DNA of 13,362 nucleotides from Gammaproteobacteria bacterium (GTDB taxonomy: Bacteria > Pseudomonadota > Gammaproteobacteria > GRL18): the NCBI GenBank assembly GCA_030632625.1, contig DAOVUK010000032.1, forward strand, positions 1 to 13,362, written 5' to 3'. Shown here one piece after another: positions 1-7,169 of the stretch (position 1 is the first letter of the stretch; the number at the start of each line of letters is the position of its first letter). The notes beneath the pieces are model-generated. The model was not told where the DNA came from, did not search any database, and saw nothing but the letters and a program-made list of their open reading frames with translations. The position numbers and the translations under genes are program-made.

Positions 1-100
1 ATTTTTGACTTTGTTTGAGTCCTTGCATTTTTTGACACACTATCAGCAAGCTGATAACGCATCGGTTGACAAGAACCCACACAAATTGTTCGATTTCTTT

Positions 101-110
101 TTAAAGAGCA
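101..110 (-). promoter_or_regulatory. boxA antitermination site, 16S-proximal copy
   Basis: The minus strand reads TTGCTCTTTAAAAAG, matching the boxA core TGCTCTTTAA bound by NusB/NusE in rRNA antitermination. It lies about 10 nt before the conserved GTGTGGG leader segment, the same arrangement as in E. coli rrn leaders. Confidence 0.7.
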
Positions 111-189
111 ATAACCGCTCAGGCTTGCATTTAATCTAAAGCCAATGCTTTCTAAGTGGTTGTTCTATCAATGGTTTTATTCTCTTTTT

Positions 190-199
190 TTAAAGAGCA
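190..199 (-). promoter_or_regulatory. boxA-like site, promoter-proximal copy
   Basis: This is a second TGCTCTTTAA on the minus strand, about 15 nt after the predicted transcription start and 89 nt before the other copy. The shared core is identical. Both may be functional, or one may be a remnant of duplication. Confidence 0.55.
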
Positions 200-213
200 G
201 TACCGTTGACTGA

Positions 214-276
214 GATGCGTATTATACGCAGTAATTATACCAGGTCAACTCTTTTTGTCATTTAATTAAAATTTTG
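214..276 (-). promoter_or_regulatory. Strong sigma70-type rRNA promoter with AT-rich UP region
   Basis: On the minus strand there is a -35 TTGACC (248-243), a 16-nt spacer and a perfect -10 TATAAT (226-221) inside the palindrome GCGTATAATACGC. The predicted start is near 214-216. The 28 nt upstream of the -35 are almost entirely A/T (249-276), as expected of an UP element. A second TATAAT lies at 239-234 inside the spacer and has no matching -35. The promoter starts immediately after the ptsP stop codon, so ptsP transcripts could read into the rRNA operon. Confidence 0.75.
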
Positions 277-277
277 T

Positions 278-2560
278 CTATCGACCAGCTCTGACCAGGC
301 CGCCCAGACCTTTCTTTTCAAGGCTAGCCATCAGCATATTTTTAATCACCTTGGCGTCTTTCATCTCTATGGCTTTTGCAACTAATTCTTCGGCTTCATT
401 CTGAGAAAAATTTCTAATCATCCATTTAATTCCTGGCAGTGAGGCAGCACTGGTACTTAATGAATCAATAGACATTCCCAGCAAAAGAATAGCAGCCAGC
501 GGATCACCCGCCATTTCCCCGCAAACGCTCACTGGAATACCCTCTTTATGTGCTTCATCTATAACCAGTTTAATTGCCGTCAGTACAGCCGGGTTTAATG
601 ATTCATACAGTTCAGCAACATTGGCATTATTTCTATCAACGGCCATGAGATATTGTATGAGGTCATTGGTACCGATAGAGACAAAATCGACTATGGCTGC
701 AATGTGTCTTATCTGAAAAACAATGGAAGGAACTTCGACCATTACCCCGACTTTGGGCATGTTGACCTGATGACCTTCTGCTAATACTTCCTGATAAGCG
801 CGATCCAGCAAACTCATGGCATCTTCTACTTCACTGATGGTACTAATCATAGGAAATAAAATATGCAGATTATTCAGCCCGACACTGGCAATCAGCATTG
901 CCCGCAATTGAATCATGAAAATTTCCGGATGATCCAGTGTGACTCGAATACCACGCCAGCCCAGAAACGGGTTATCTTCTTCAATAGGAAAGTAACTGAG
1001 CGATTTATCGCCGCCAATATCAAGCGTTCTTAGGACAACTGGTTTTGGAGACATGGCCTGCATCACTTCTTTATAAATTTTACTCTGTTCTTCTTCCCCT
1101 GGAAAACGTTGACGAATCATAAAGGGATATTCTGTTCTATAGAGCCCTATACCTTCTGCACCACTTTCTTTACTGGGTGTAAGATCAGCCACTAAACCTG
1201 TATTTGCATAAAGAGGAATATTAATTCCGTCAAGTGTTGTTGCAGGCTTGTCGGTTAACTCTCTTAATTCCTGCGAAAGCTCTTCTTCCTGAGAGATTAA
1301 GCGCGAATATTCTTTGATAATATGATCGGGTGGGGAAATGTAGACTTTACCGCTGTAGCCGTCAGCAACCAGTTGACAGCCATCCAATTGCATTATTGGT
1401 AATTCATTGACACCAACAACAGTAGGAATTCCCATTGCCCTTGCCAGTATTGCGACATGAGAGGTTCTTGAACCACTTTTAAGGACAATTCCTGAGATTT
1501 TTGTTTTTTCAATATCAGCCAGAAGCGTTGCAGATATATCTTCTGCAACAATAATCGCATTTTTAGAAAGTTTGTGAACAGGCAGATCATTAATACCCTG
1601 CATCTGATTAAATATAGATTGCCCTAAATCTCTGATATCTTTAACACGTTCCTGAAGATAGGGATTCTCCATTTCACCAAATAATTTTATATGTTCTGAT
1701 ATTGTTTCCCGCAAAGCGCCTGCAGCCCAGTTGCCACTCCTGATTTTAGCAAGAGTACCTTCAATCAGGGTATTGGAATCCAGCATCAGCAAATAGGCAT
1801 CAAAAACAGCGACATCTTCAGTAGGCAGCCCATCTGACAATAATTGGAATGACAGGGATTTTATGTCTTGTCGCACTGATTCCCGTGCCAGACTGAACAC
1901 TATCATTTCATCTTCAATATTTTCTGCAGGTCTGTCAGGCACAGCACTCAGAGAAAAAGAAGAAGTAATTGCAACAGCTTTACCCACTGCAACGCCCGGG
2001 GAACCCGGTTGTCCGGTTAAAGGGCGGTGATCCCGATGAATTTCAGACTTATTCTGTTTAGAGTCAACCGTGATCTGTTTGCTCGCCTGAGCATTAATAA
2101 TTGCACCCGCTAACTGAGCGGCAATGGTGACCAGAAAATTAACCACATCAGAAGAAAAGCGAATACGTGATTCAGATTGAGCCACCAGCACACCCAGAAC
2201 TTCACGATGATGGGTAATTGGTATTCCGGTGAAACCATGAAAGCGTTCTTCATTCAGGGCAGTAAACAGTTTAAACCGTGGATGCTCCAGAGCATCATCA
2301 AGGTTGAGAGGATCAGCTCTTTGTGCAACCAGGCTGACAAGTCCTGCACCATGGGCCATTTGTACCTGACCTACAAGGTCTGCATTGAGACCATCCGTTG
2401 CCATGAGAGTAAATTTTTTTTCATTATCGTCAAGCAAATAGATTGAGCAGACATCCGCATCAATCGCTTTTTTAACTCTTCGTACAATGATTTCCAGAAC
2501 CTGATTGAGATCCCGTGTTGAATTGACTTCCTGGACTATACGCCGCAAGGTCTGCAACAT
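278..2560 (-). CDS. ptsP: PtsP, phosphoenolpyruvate-protein phosphotransferase of the nitrogen PTS (EI-Ntr)
   Basis: EI-Ntr takes phosphate from phosphoenolpyruvate and passes it to NPr and then EIIA-Ntr, a cytoplasmic regulatory chain that responds to nitrogen and potassium status. An N-terminal GAF sensor domain (about residues 1-160) precedes a complete enzyme I module (about 185-750). The phospho-accepting His is about residue 368 in SRTSHVAILAR. The PEP-binding region follows (LYRTEYPFM, GWRGIR), and the catalytic Cys is about 680 in VSVCGEMAGD. At 760 aa it is close to E. coli PtsP (748). I chose the ATG at 2560 because MLQTLRRIVQEV aligns with the E. coli start and an excellent ribosome site (GGGGGAGGG) sits 5-6 nt upstream. 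The in-frame TTG at 2581 would overlap that site. It is probably co-transcribed with rppH, the usual pairing in gammaproteobacteria. No NPr or EIIA-Ntr gene is present here. Confidence 0.96.
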   Translation of the reverse strand: MLQTLRRIVQEVNSTRDLNQVLEIIVRRVKKAIDADVCSIYLLDDNEKKFTLMATDGLNADLVGQVQMAHGAGLVSLVAQRADPLNLDDALEHPRFKLFTALNEERFHGFTGIPITHHREVLGVLVAQSESRIRFSSDVVNFLVTIAAQLAGAIINAQASKQITVDSKQNKSEIHRDHRPLTGQPGSPGVAVGKAVAITSSFSLSAVPDRPAENIEDEMIVFSLARESVRQDIKSLSFQLLSDGLPTEDVAVFDAYLLMLDSNTLIEGTLAKIRSGNWAAGALRETISEHIKLFGEMENPYLQERVKDIRDLGQSIFNQMQGINDLPVHKLSKNAIIVAEDISATLLADIEKTKISGIVLKSGSRTSHVAILARAMGIPTVVGVNELPIMQLDGCQLVADGYSGKVYISPPDHIIKEYSRLISQEEELSQELRELTDKPATTLDGINIPLYANTGLVADLTPSKESGAEGIGLYRTEYPFMIRQRFPGEEEQSKIYKEVMQAMSPKPVVLRTLDIGGDKSLSYFPIEEDNPFLGWRGIRVTLDHPEIFMIQLRAMLIASVGLNNLHILFPMISTISEVEDAMSLLDRAYQEVLAEGHQVNMPKVGVMVEVPSIVFQIRHIAAIVDFVSIGTNDLIQYLMAVDRNNANVAELYESLNPAVLTAIKLVIDEAHKEGIPVSVCGEMAGDPLAAILLLGMSIDSLSTSAASLPGIKWMIRNFSQNEAEELVAKAIEMKDAKVIKNMLMASLEKKGLGGLVRAGR

Positions 2561-2602
2561 AAAAACCCTCCCCCTGAGCAACTGCTTGTTTTATTTACAG
2601 AT

Positions 2603-2697
2603 CCTTTTCTGACTTAAGCTTTTTTCACTTAAGCTTTCTTTGACTTAGCCTTTCTTTGACTTAACCTTTCTTTGATTTAACCTTTCTTTGATTTAAC
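2603..2697 (-). repeat. 16-bp tandem repeat, six copies, overlapping the rppH 3' end
   Basis: On the minus strand the unit is GTTAAATCAAAGAAAG. Copies lie at 2697-2682, 2681-2666, 2665-2650 and 2649-2634, then a 15-bp variant at 2633-2619 and a diverged copy at 2618-2603. The first two copies are identical and later ones carry one or a few changes. The first two encode the RppH C-terminus and the third supplies its stop codon; the rest fill the rppH-ptsP gap. Because 16 is not a multiple of three, each copy is read in a different frame and TAA recurs. Confidence 0.9.
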
Positions 2698-3161
2698 AAC
2701 GTTGGTTCAAAAAATTCCAGTGCCTGTTTGTATACTTCCCGCTTGAATGAAATCACTTCGTTTAGTGGTGCCCAGTAATCAGTCCATTTCCAGATATCGA
2801 ATTCAGGTCGTTTATTATGATCAAATGAAATTAATTTATCATTGGTCAGCAAACGCAGCATAAACCACTTTTGTTTTTGACCAATGCAGACAGGACGTTT
2901 ATAACGACGAACCAGATGCTCAGGCAGATTGTAGCGCAGCCAGCCTTCTGTCTGTGCCACAATTAGCACATCCTTTTCTGTTAGTCCGGTTTCTTCGCAC
3001 AATTCTCTATAAACAGCCTGCTCCGGAGATTCATCATAAGCAATTCCTCCCTGAGGAAATTGCCAGGCATCCTGACCAATTCTGCGCGCCCAGAATAGTT
3101 TACCATCATCATTAAAAATGATAATGCCAACATTTGCCCGATAGCCATCAGAATCAATCAA
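2661..3161 (-). CDS. rppH: RppH, RNA 5'-pyrophosphohydrolase (Nudix)
   Basis: RppH removes pyrophosphate from the 5' triphosphate end of mRNAs, which exposes them to RNase E decay. The Nudix box Gx5Ex7REUxEExGU is complete at residues 38-60, with catalytic glutamates 53, 56 and 57. The flanking WQFPQGG, PVCIGQKQKWF and SFKREVY segments are those of E. coli RppH. The start is TTG at 3161, because the protein from there (MIDSDGYRANVG) aligns with E. coli MIDDDGYRPNVG. No ATG fits, and the ribosome site is weak, so translation may be inefficient. At 166 aa it is slightly shorter than E. coli (176). The last dozen residues, basic and Lys-rich, are encoded by the 16-bp tandem repeat, so the native tail appears replaced. 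ptsP follows about 100 bp downstream on the same strand. Confidence 0.95.
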   Translation of the reverse strand: MIDSDGYRANVGIIIFNDDGKLFWARRIGQDAWQFPQGGIAYDESPEQAVYRELCEETGLTEKDVLIVAQTEGWLRYNLPEHLVRRYKRPVCIGQKQKWFMLRLLTNDKLISFDHNKRPEFDIWKWTDYWAPLNEVISFKREVYKQALEFFEPTLLNQRKVKSKKG

Positions 3162-3183
3162 AATAACACACCGTAAAAGTCAA

Positions 3184-3200
3184 CCCCATCCCCCCCTCCC
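3184..3200 (-). other. G-quadruplex-type motif in the rppH initiation region
   Basis: The minus (coding) strand reads GGGAGGGGGGGATGGGG. It can be parsed as four G-runs of at least three with loops of 1, 1 and 2 nt, fitting the canonical G3+N1-7 pattern with very short loops. It begins directly after a TATAAT hexamer, 22 nt before the rppH start codon, in otherwise A/T-rich sequence. Folding was not computed. Confidence 0.6.
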
Positions 3201-3229
3201 ATTATAAAAAGAGGAAAAAGAGGAAAAAA
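3201..3229 (-). promoter_or_regulatory. Candidate rppH promoter
   Basis: A perfect -10 hexamer TATAAT lies at 3206-3201 on the minus strand, preceded by a pyrimidine-rich tract. The -35 position (about 3229-3224) is a T-run with only partial match to TTGACA. The expected start, near 3194, falls inside a run of seven G. The leader would be about 33 nt. Confidence 0.4.
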
Positions 3230-3379
3230 GAGTAAAATCCATAAAAAATCAATTAGAATAAATAAACCGAAGATTAAATTTACAGTAAATTATATCACTG
3301 TTTTTTTCAAAAAAAGTGGTAAAATCAATATCTTTTAGTAAAAATCAATCTCTTTTAGTAATATAGTTGGGAAAAACAG
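3207..3379. other. AT-rich divergent intergenic region between rppH and the HAD gene
   Basis: Mostly A/T sequence with purine-rich AGAGGAAAAAG repeats near 3208-3231. An AT-rich inverted repeat, TTTTTTT C AAAAAAA flanked by CAC/GTG, lies at 3296-3318. A 20-bp duplication directly precedes the plus-strand gene. I could not pick a convincing promoter for the HAD gene. Confidence 0.5.
3321..3360 (+). repeat. 20-bp tandem duplication upstream of the HAD gene
   Basis: Two adjacent 20-nt copies, AAAATCAATATCTTTTAGTA (3321-3340) and the same with one A-to-C change (3341-3360). The second copy ends 19 nt before the GTG start at 3380, so the duplication lies in the promoter or leader of that gene. 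Confidence 0.85.
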
Positions 3380-4036
3380 GTGAGTTTAGCCATATTTGAT
3401 CTGGATAACACGCTTTTAGGTGGTGATAGTGATTACCTCTGGGGAAAGTTTTTAGTTGAAAAAGCATTGGTTGATCCCGTTCTGTATGAGCAGGAAAATC
3501 AACGATTTTATGATGAATACAAAGCTGGAACACTTGATATCTATGATTTTCTTAAATTTAGTCTGGCACCCTTGAGTGAACATTCTGTGGACACTTTGTC
3601 TGACTTACACCGTGAATTTATGCACAATAAAATTAATTCTATCTGGCTGCCAAAAGCCGAAGAATTATTGAATAAGCATCGCCAGAACGATGATTTTCTA
3701 TTGATTATTACCGCTACTAATCATTTTGTAACAGCCCCTATTGCTAAAAAACTGGGGGTCGATGATATTATTGCCACTATGCCGGAACAAAAAAACAACC
3801 AATATACCGGAAGAGTAACCGGCATCCCCTGCTTTCAGGATGGTAAAGTTGAACGTCTTTCAATATGGCTGCAGGAAAACAATTATTCTTTATACGATAG
3901 TTATTTTTATAGTGATTCAATTAATGATCTGCCTCTTTTATTAAAAGTAACCCATCCCGTTGCCGTCGATCCTGATGTGCAGCTGAAAAAATACGCCACA
4001 GAACATGACTGGCCCATTGTGTCATTAAGAGATTAA
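3380..4036 (+). CDS. HAD superfamily subfamily IB phosphatase
   Basis: This is a cytoplasmic phosphomonoesterase of the phosphoserine-phosphatase-like HAD-IB group (218 aa). Motif I is FDLDNTLL with nucleophile Asp7 and acid/base Asp9. Motif II is the Thr at about 111 (LLIITATNHF), motif III is Lys156 (DGKVERL), and motif IV is SDSINDLPLL with Asp179 and Asp183. The alpha-helical cap lies at about residues 15-85. The start is GTG at 3380, giving MSLAIFDLD with the short N-terminus typical of the family; GGGAAAA just upstream is a modest ribosome site. In P. aeruginosa the gene beside rppH-ptsP (PA0335) is of this family and, as I recall, has been reported as a histidinol-phosphate phosphatase. 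That substrate is plausible here by neighbourhood but unproven. It is shorter than typical SerB and lacks an ACT domain. Confidence 0.9.
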   Translation: MSLAIFDLDNTLLGGDSDYLWGKFLVEKALVDPVLYEQENQRFYDEYKAGTLDIYDFLKFSLAPLSEHSVDTLSDLHREFMHNKINSIWLPKAEELLNKHRQNDDFLLIITATNHFVTAPIAKKLGVDDIIATMPEQKNNQYTGRVTGIPCFQDGKVERLSIWLQENNYSLYDSYFYSDSINDLPLLLKVTHPVAVDPDVQLKKYATEHDWPIVSLRD

Positions 4037-4080
4037 CAAATAAACACTGGTTCAAGCGGCATCGGCTCAGGCCTGTCCAT

Positions 4081-4120
4081 TTGTAGACAAAATAAAGGCC
4101 CTAATATAAAATATTAAACC
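4081..4120 (+). promoter_or_regulatory. Candidate promoter giving a near-leaderless response-regulator mRNA
   Basis: TTGTAG (4081-4086) and TATAAA (4105-4110) are 18 nt apart. They would place the start within a few bases of the ATG at 4121. No Shine-Dalgarno-like sequence precedes that ATG (upstream bases are AATATTAAACC). TATAAAATATTA occurs twice, at 4105-4116 and 4124-4135, across the start codon. This is weak evidence in AT-rich DNA. Confidence 0.3.
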
Positions 4121-4942
4121 ATGTATAAAATATTATCTGTTGATGACGACCCCATTAATCAGGCCATTGTAGAAGAATTGTTGAGTACGATATATGATAT
4201 TGCTCTGGCATCTTCCGGTGAAGAATGTATACAAAATATTAGCAGCATTAAACCTGCGCTGGTTCTTCTCGATGTTTCCATGACGGGTATGGATGGTTAT
4301 GAGACATGTCGTGAGTTAAAGAAAGATGAAAATACTCGTCACATTCCAGTTATCTTTATCTCAGCACACGGCAGCCTTGAAGATAAAATAAAGGCTTATG
4401 AGGCAGGTGGTCACGACTATATTAGCAAGCCCTTTAATCATTCAGAACTTGAATTAAAAATTAAACATACAATTAAAACAAATAAACAATCAATAAGTCT
4501 CGCCAAACAAAACAACCAGCCCTCCCATAACATATCGACTGCTGCCGTTCGCAATAATGAAGATACTGAAATAATAATTCAGTTCCTTGCCGCCTGTTGT
4601 AGCAGTACATCGCTGGATGATCTGGGAGAGCTATTATTAAATTCCTGTCAGGATTTAGAGCTGAACTGTGCTTTGCAGTTCAGAACCAGAATAGGAAAAA
4701 GAAGTTTTTCCACTAAAAATGATGTATCACCTCTGGAGCATTCTTTATTTGAACAGACAATCAACAGAGAGCGTTTCTTTGATTTTAGTGCAAAAATAAT
4801 AATAACTTATCCGCATATTTCATTATTGGTCAAAAACATGCCGGCTAAGGATACCGCTCGATATAATGAATTAAAATATATATTCGAAACATTAATGAAA
4901 GGAACAGAGTCCAGAATTAAAACCCTGATAAATAGTCAATAA
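4121..4942 (+). CDS. Response regulator: receiver domain plus unrecognised C-terminal domain
   Basis: Residues 1-120 form a complete CheY-like receiver: acidic pocket Asp8/Asp9, phosphorylation site Asp51 (LLDVSMTGMDG), Ser81 and Lys103 (ISKPF). A polar linker (about 120-145) leads to a domain of about 125 residues with no DNA-binding, GGDEF, EAL, HD-GYP or phosphatase motif that I recognise. Its predicted alternation, with helices followed by strand-like segments such as LNCALQFRTRIG and IIITYPHISLLVKNM, is reminiscent of a GAF-like fold; that is inference. No histidine kinase gene is adjacent. The gene is convergent with the second receiver protein, with stop codons 7 bp apart, so the two could share termination or interact. 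There is no ribosome-binding site. The start is placed by the normal receiver N-terminus (MYKILSVDDD). Confidence 0.88.
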   Translation: MYKILSVDDDPINQAIVEELLSTIYDIALASSGEECIQNISSIKPALVLLDVSMTGMDGYETCRELKKDENTRHIPVIFISAHGSLEDKIKAYEAGGHDYISKPFNHSELELKIKHTIKTNKQSISLAKQNNQPSHNISTAAVRNNEDTEIIIQFLAACCSSTSLDDLGELLLNSCQDLELNCALQFRTRIGKRSFSTKNDVSPLEHSLFEQTINRERFFDFSAKIIITYPHISLLVKNMPAKDTARYNELKYIFETLMKGTESRIKTLINSQ

Positions 4943-4949
4943 GAATTAT

Positions 4950-5855
4950 CTATATTTTTATTCCCTGAACAATTAGCTCAACTTTATTGCCGCAGCCCTT
5001 ATAAGTAATTTCGTCAACACTCATCAAATTAGCCATAGCGATACCACGTCCATGAGAATCAAATGCTCGCAGTGGATCAAATTTGAGGTATTTTTGCCAC
5101 TCAAAACCGTCACCCTCATCCTCGATTAAAATCTTGTTTATTAGACCTTCACGCTTAAAACTAACGAGAACTTTTTTATTTTTATGTTCTGATAATTGCA
5201 AACGTTTCTTTACTTCATCTTTCCAGCCATCTTTTGCCACAAGTCGTGACTTGTCTTCATAACAAATTTTAAGATTTCCATGCTCAACGGCATTTATTAA
5301 TAATTCAGAAATTCCGGTGACCACTCTATCAGGATCAGCACAGGCATTGGCTAAAACTTTAGCTAAATCATTTGCGTCTTCAATCGTTTGAAACTCGAAG
5401 TGAGCTTCCTGCATAGTGGCTAAGCCCCTGACACTTTCTTCTAATTCAAATGTCAGCAGGTCATAACGCAATTTATCTTCTATTGCAGTTCTGACAATAG
5501 AACGCAGCATCTCATCATCAAAGGGTTTTGTCAGGTAATAGTAAGCGCCTGCATGCATACCTTCAATAATATTTTGTTTAGAAGCCTTCGCGGTCTGTAA
5601 AATAACGGGCGTTGATTTAAGCTTTCGATGGGCTTTTATTTTTGCCAGAACTTCCATACCATCGAGCTTTGGCAGCATACGATCAAGCAGAATGACATCA
5701 AATTTTTCAGGATCAGTCTCTAACTGCGTCCAGGCATCTTCGCCATCGACAGCAGTAAAAAGAGTATAACCTTCGCCATCAAGGTATTCTTCTATAATTT
5801 CAAGATTGAAAGGCTCATCATCAACAACCATCACTGTTGCATTAGAACCATTCAA
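4950..5855 (-). CDS. Response regulator with anti-sigma-factor-type ATPase (HATPase_c / RsbW-like) domain
   Basis: The N-terminal receiver (residues about 8-125) has acidic Asp12/Asp13, phospho-acceptor Asp58 (LLDRMLPKLDG), Thr88 and Lys110 (LTKPF). A short linker leads to a GHKL ATPase domain (about 150-298). It has an N-box ELLINAVEHGN (Glu184, Asn188), a G1 motif DEGDGFEW and a G2 motif HGRGIAMAN. This pattern is that of SpoIIAB/RsbW serine kinases, not sensor histidine kinases: there is no dimerisation-His (DHp) segment. Expected job: phospho-dependent control of a STAS anti-anti-sigma partner, a gene not present in the window. Unlike HsbR-type regulators, it has no PP2C phosphatase domain. 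It lies 84 bp downstream of fabB on the same strand. The start is TTG at 5855, with GGA 8 nt upstream; ATG at 5831 would cut into the first receiver strand. Confidence 0.9.
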   Translation of the reverse strand: MNGSNATVMVVDDEPFNLEIIEEYLDGEGYTLFTAVDGEDAWTQLETDPEKFDVILLDRMLPKLDGMEVLAKIKAHRKLKSTPVILQTAKASKQNIIEGMHAGAYYYLTKPFDDEMLRSIVRTAIEDKLRYDLLTFELEESVRGLATMQEAHFEFQTIEDANDLAKVLANACADPDRVVTGISELLINAVEHGNLKICYEDKSRLVAKDGWKDEVKKRLQLSEHKNKKVLVSFKREGLINKILIEDEGDGFEWQKYLKFDPLRAFDSHGRGIAMANLMSVDEITYKGCGNKVELIVQGIKI

Positions 5856-5939
5856 GATATGGTTCCAACTAAGGCATTCACGAAAGATTTTCTCCAGTAT
5901 TCAAAATGTATGGTCAAGTCTGACGAATAGGAGTCTGCT

Positions 5940-7169
5940 TCAAACGAGCTTCTGCAAAACCAGACAGGCATTCGTGCCGCCAAAACCAAAATTGTTGGTC
6001 ATGACTGTTTCCAGCTGCTGATTATCCCTCATTTCAGTCACAATCGGCATATCCGATACTTTTTCATCCATGTGTTCTATTTCAGCATTGGCGGAAGCTG
6101 CAATGAAATTATGTTCCATCATCAGCAAACAATAAATTGCTTCATGAACACCCGCTGCACCAAGAGAATGGCCGGTCAATGATTTTGTGGAGCTCAGTGG
6201 CGGCACATCCAGATTTAAAGAAGAGAAAGTCTCGCGAATGGCCTCAATTTCTTTAACATCGCCCACCGGTGTACTGGTACCATGGGTGTTAATATAATCA
6301 AGCGGTTTACTCACAGTACTCAGAGCCTGCTGCATACAGCGAACAGCCCCTTCACCGGAGGGAGCAACCATATCCACACCATCGGACGTAGCACCATAGC
6401 CGGTCACTTCCGCATAAATTTTAGCACCACGAGCTCTGGCATGTTCTAATTCTTCCAGCACCAGCATACCGCCGCCGCCGGCAATAACAAAGCCGTCACG
6501 GGTTTCATCATAAGGTCTTGATGCGCTTTGTGGTGTTTCATTGTATTTACTGGATAATGCCCCCATTCCATCAAACAACATACTGAGAGTCCAGTGTTCT
6601 TCCTCACCGCCGCCGGCAAAAACAATATCCTGCTTGCCAAACTGAATTTGTTCCACCGCATTACCAATACAATGAGTACTGGTCGCACAGGCTGAACTAA
6701 TGGAATAATTAACACCCTTTATTTTAAATGGGGTTGCCAGACAGGCAGAAACCGTACTCGCCATGGTTCTGGGTACCATATAGGGCCCGACTCGACGAAT
6801 GCCTTTGTCACGCATAATGTCAGCGGCTAACACCTGGTTTTCTGAAGAAGCACCACCAGAACCTGCAATTAATCCGGTTCTGGGATTCGAAATATCGTCC
6901 TCCGATAAGCCTGAGTCGGCAATGGCCTGCTGCATTGAAATATAAGCATAAGCAGCAGCATTTCCCATAAAACGTTTCACTTTACGTTCAATAAATTCAT
7001 CCAGATCAATATGAATACTACCTGCCACATGGCTGCGCATGCCAAGCGCCTTATATTCATCTTTGAATTGAATTCCGGATTTACCACTGCGAAGGGATTC
7101 TAAAACGGTCTGTTTATTATTGCCCAGACACGAAACAATGCCCATTCCAGTCACAACTACTCGCTTCAT
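5940..7169 (-). CDS. fabB: FabB, beta-ketoacyl-ACP synthase I
   Basis: FabB condenses malonyl-ACP with acyl-ACP in type II fatty acid synthesis. It elongates the cis-3-decenoyl intermediate, which makes it needed for unsaturated fatty acids. The thiolase-fold synthase is complete, with active-site Cys161 ([10 protein letters not shown]), His296 (NTHGTSTP), Lys329 and His334 (TGHSLGAAG), and the GFGGTNA C-terminus. Identity with E. coli FabB is high throughout (for example [36 protein letters not shown]), which distinguishes it from FabF. I chose the ATG at 7169 (MKRVVVTG), as in E. coli MKRAVITG, with GAG 6 nt upstream. An in-frame ATG at 7184 would add five residues. fabA, often the partner gene, is not next to it. 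Upstream is a long non-coding region; downstream is the receiver-ATPase gene. Confidence 0.97.
   Translation of the reverse strand: MKRVVVTGMGIVSCLGNNKQTVLESLRSGKSGIQFKDEYKALGMRSHVAGSIHIDLDEFIERKVKRFMGNAAAYAYISMQQAIADSGLSEDDISNPRTGLIAGSGGASSENQVLAADIMRDKGIRRVGPYMVPRTMASTVSACLATPFKIKGVNYSISSACATSTHCIGNAVEQIQFGKQDIVFAGGGEEEHWTLSMLFDGMGALSSKYNETPQSASRPYDETRDGFVIAGGGGMLVLEELEHARARGAKIYAEVTGYGATSDGVDMVAPSGEGAVRCMQQALSTVSKPLDYINTHGTSTPVGDVKEIEAIRETFSSLNLDVPPLSSTKSLTGHSLGAAGVHEAIYCLLMMEHNFIAASANAEIEHMDEKVSDMPIVTEMRDNQQLETVMTNNFGFGGTNACLVLQKLV

Larger units (their letters stand above)
1..214 (-). other. 5' leader of a ribosomal RNA operon (16S gene lies just outside the window)
   Basis: Read on the minus strand, this stretch follows a strong promoter and carries two TGCTCTTTAA boxA-like sites. 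After the second boxA comes AACAATTTGTGTGGGTTCTT (90-71), which closely resembles the E. coli rrn leader between boxA and 16S (ACAATCTGTGTGGGCACT). The last bases before the edge, GACTCAAACAAAGTC, resemble the end of the E. coli leader just before mature 16S. A 7-bp inverted repeat, TATCAGC/GCTGATA (41-47 and 50-56), gives local structure. No open reading frame of note is present. The mature 16S sequence is not in the window, so identification rests on the leader alone. It could also be a decayed or partial rrn copy. Confidence 0.72.

Noticed and set aside
2561..2581. Extended ptsP start at the TTG at 2581
   Set aside because: The extra seven codons contain the ribosome-binding site of the ATG at 2560, and the E. 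coli protein begins at the equivalent of that ATG.
2603..2697. Possible CRISPR array
   Set aside because: The 16-bp units are directly adjacent with no spacers and overlap a coding region.
3296..3318. Terminator made by the T7/A7 inverted repeat
   Set aside because: The stem is almost entirely A-T with an impossibly tight loop and lies between divergent genes, where no terminator is expected.
4950..5855. Hybrid sensor histidine kinase
   Set aside because: There is no dimerisation/phospho-acceptor His segment and the ATPase motifs are of the anti-sigma-factor type.
5940..7169. FabF (ketoacyl synthase II) as the identity
   Set aside because: Sequence around the active site and throughout follows FabB (KAS I) closely, including MRSHV, SSACATS and [11 protein letters not shown].
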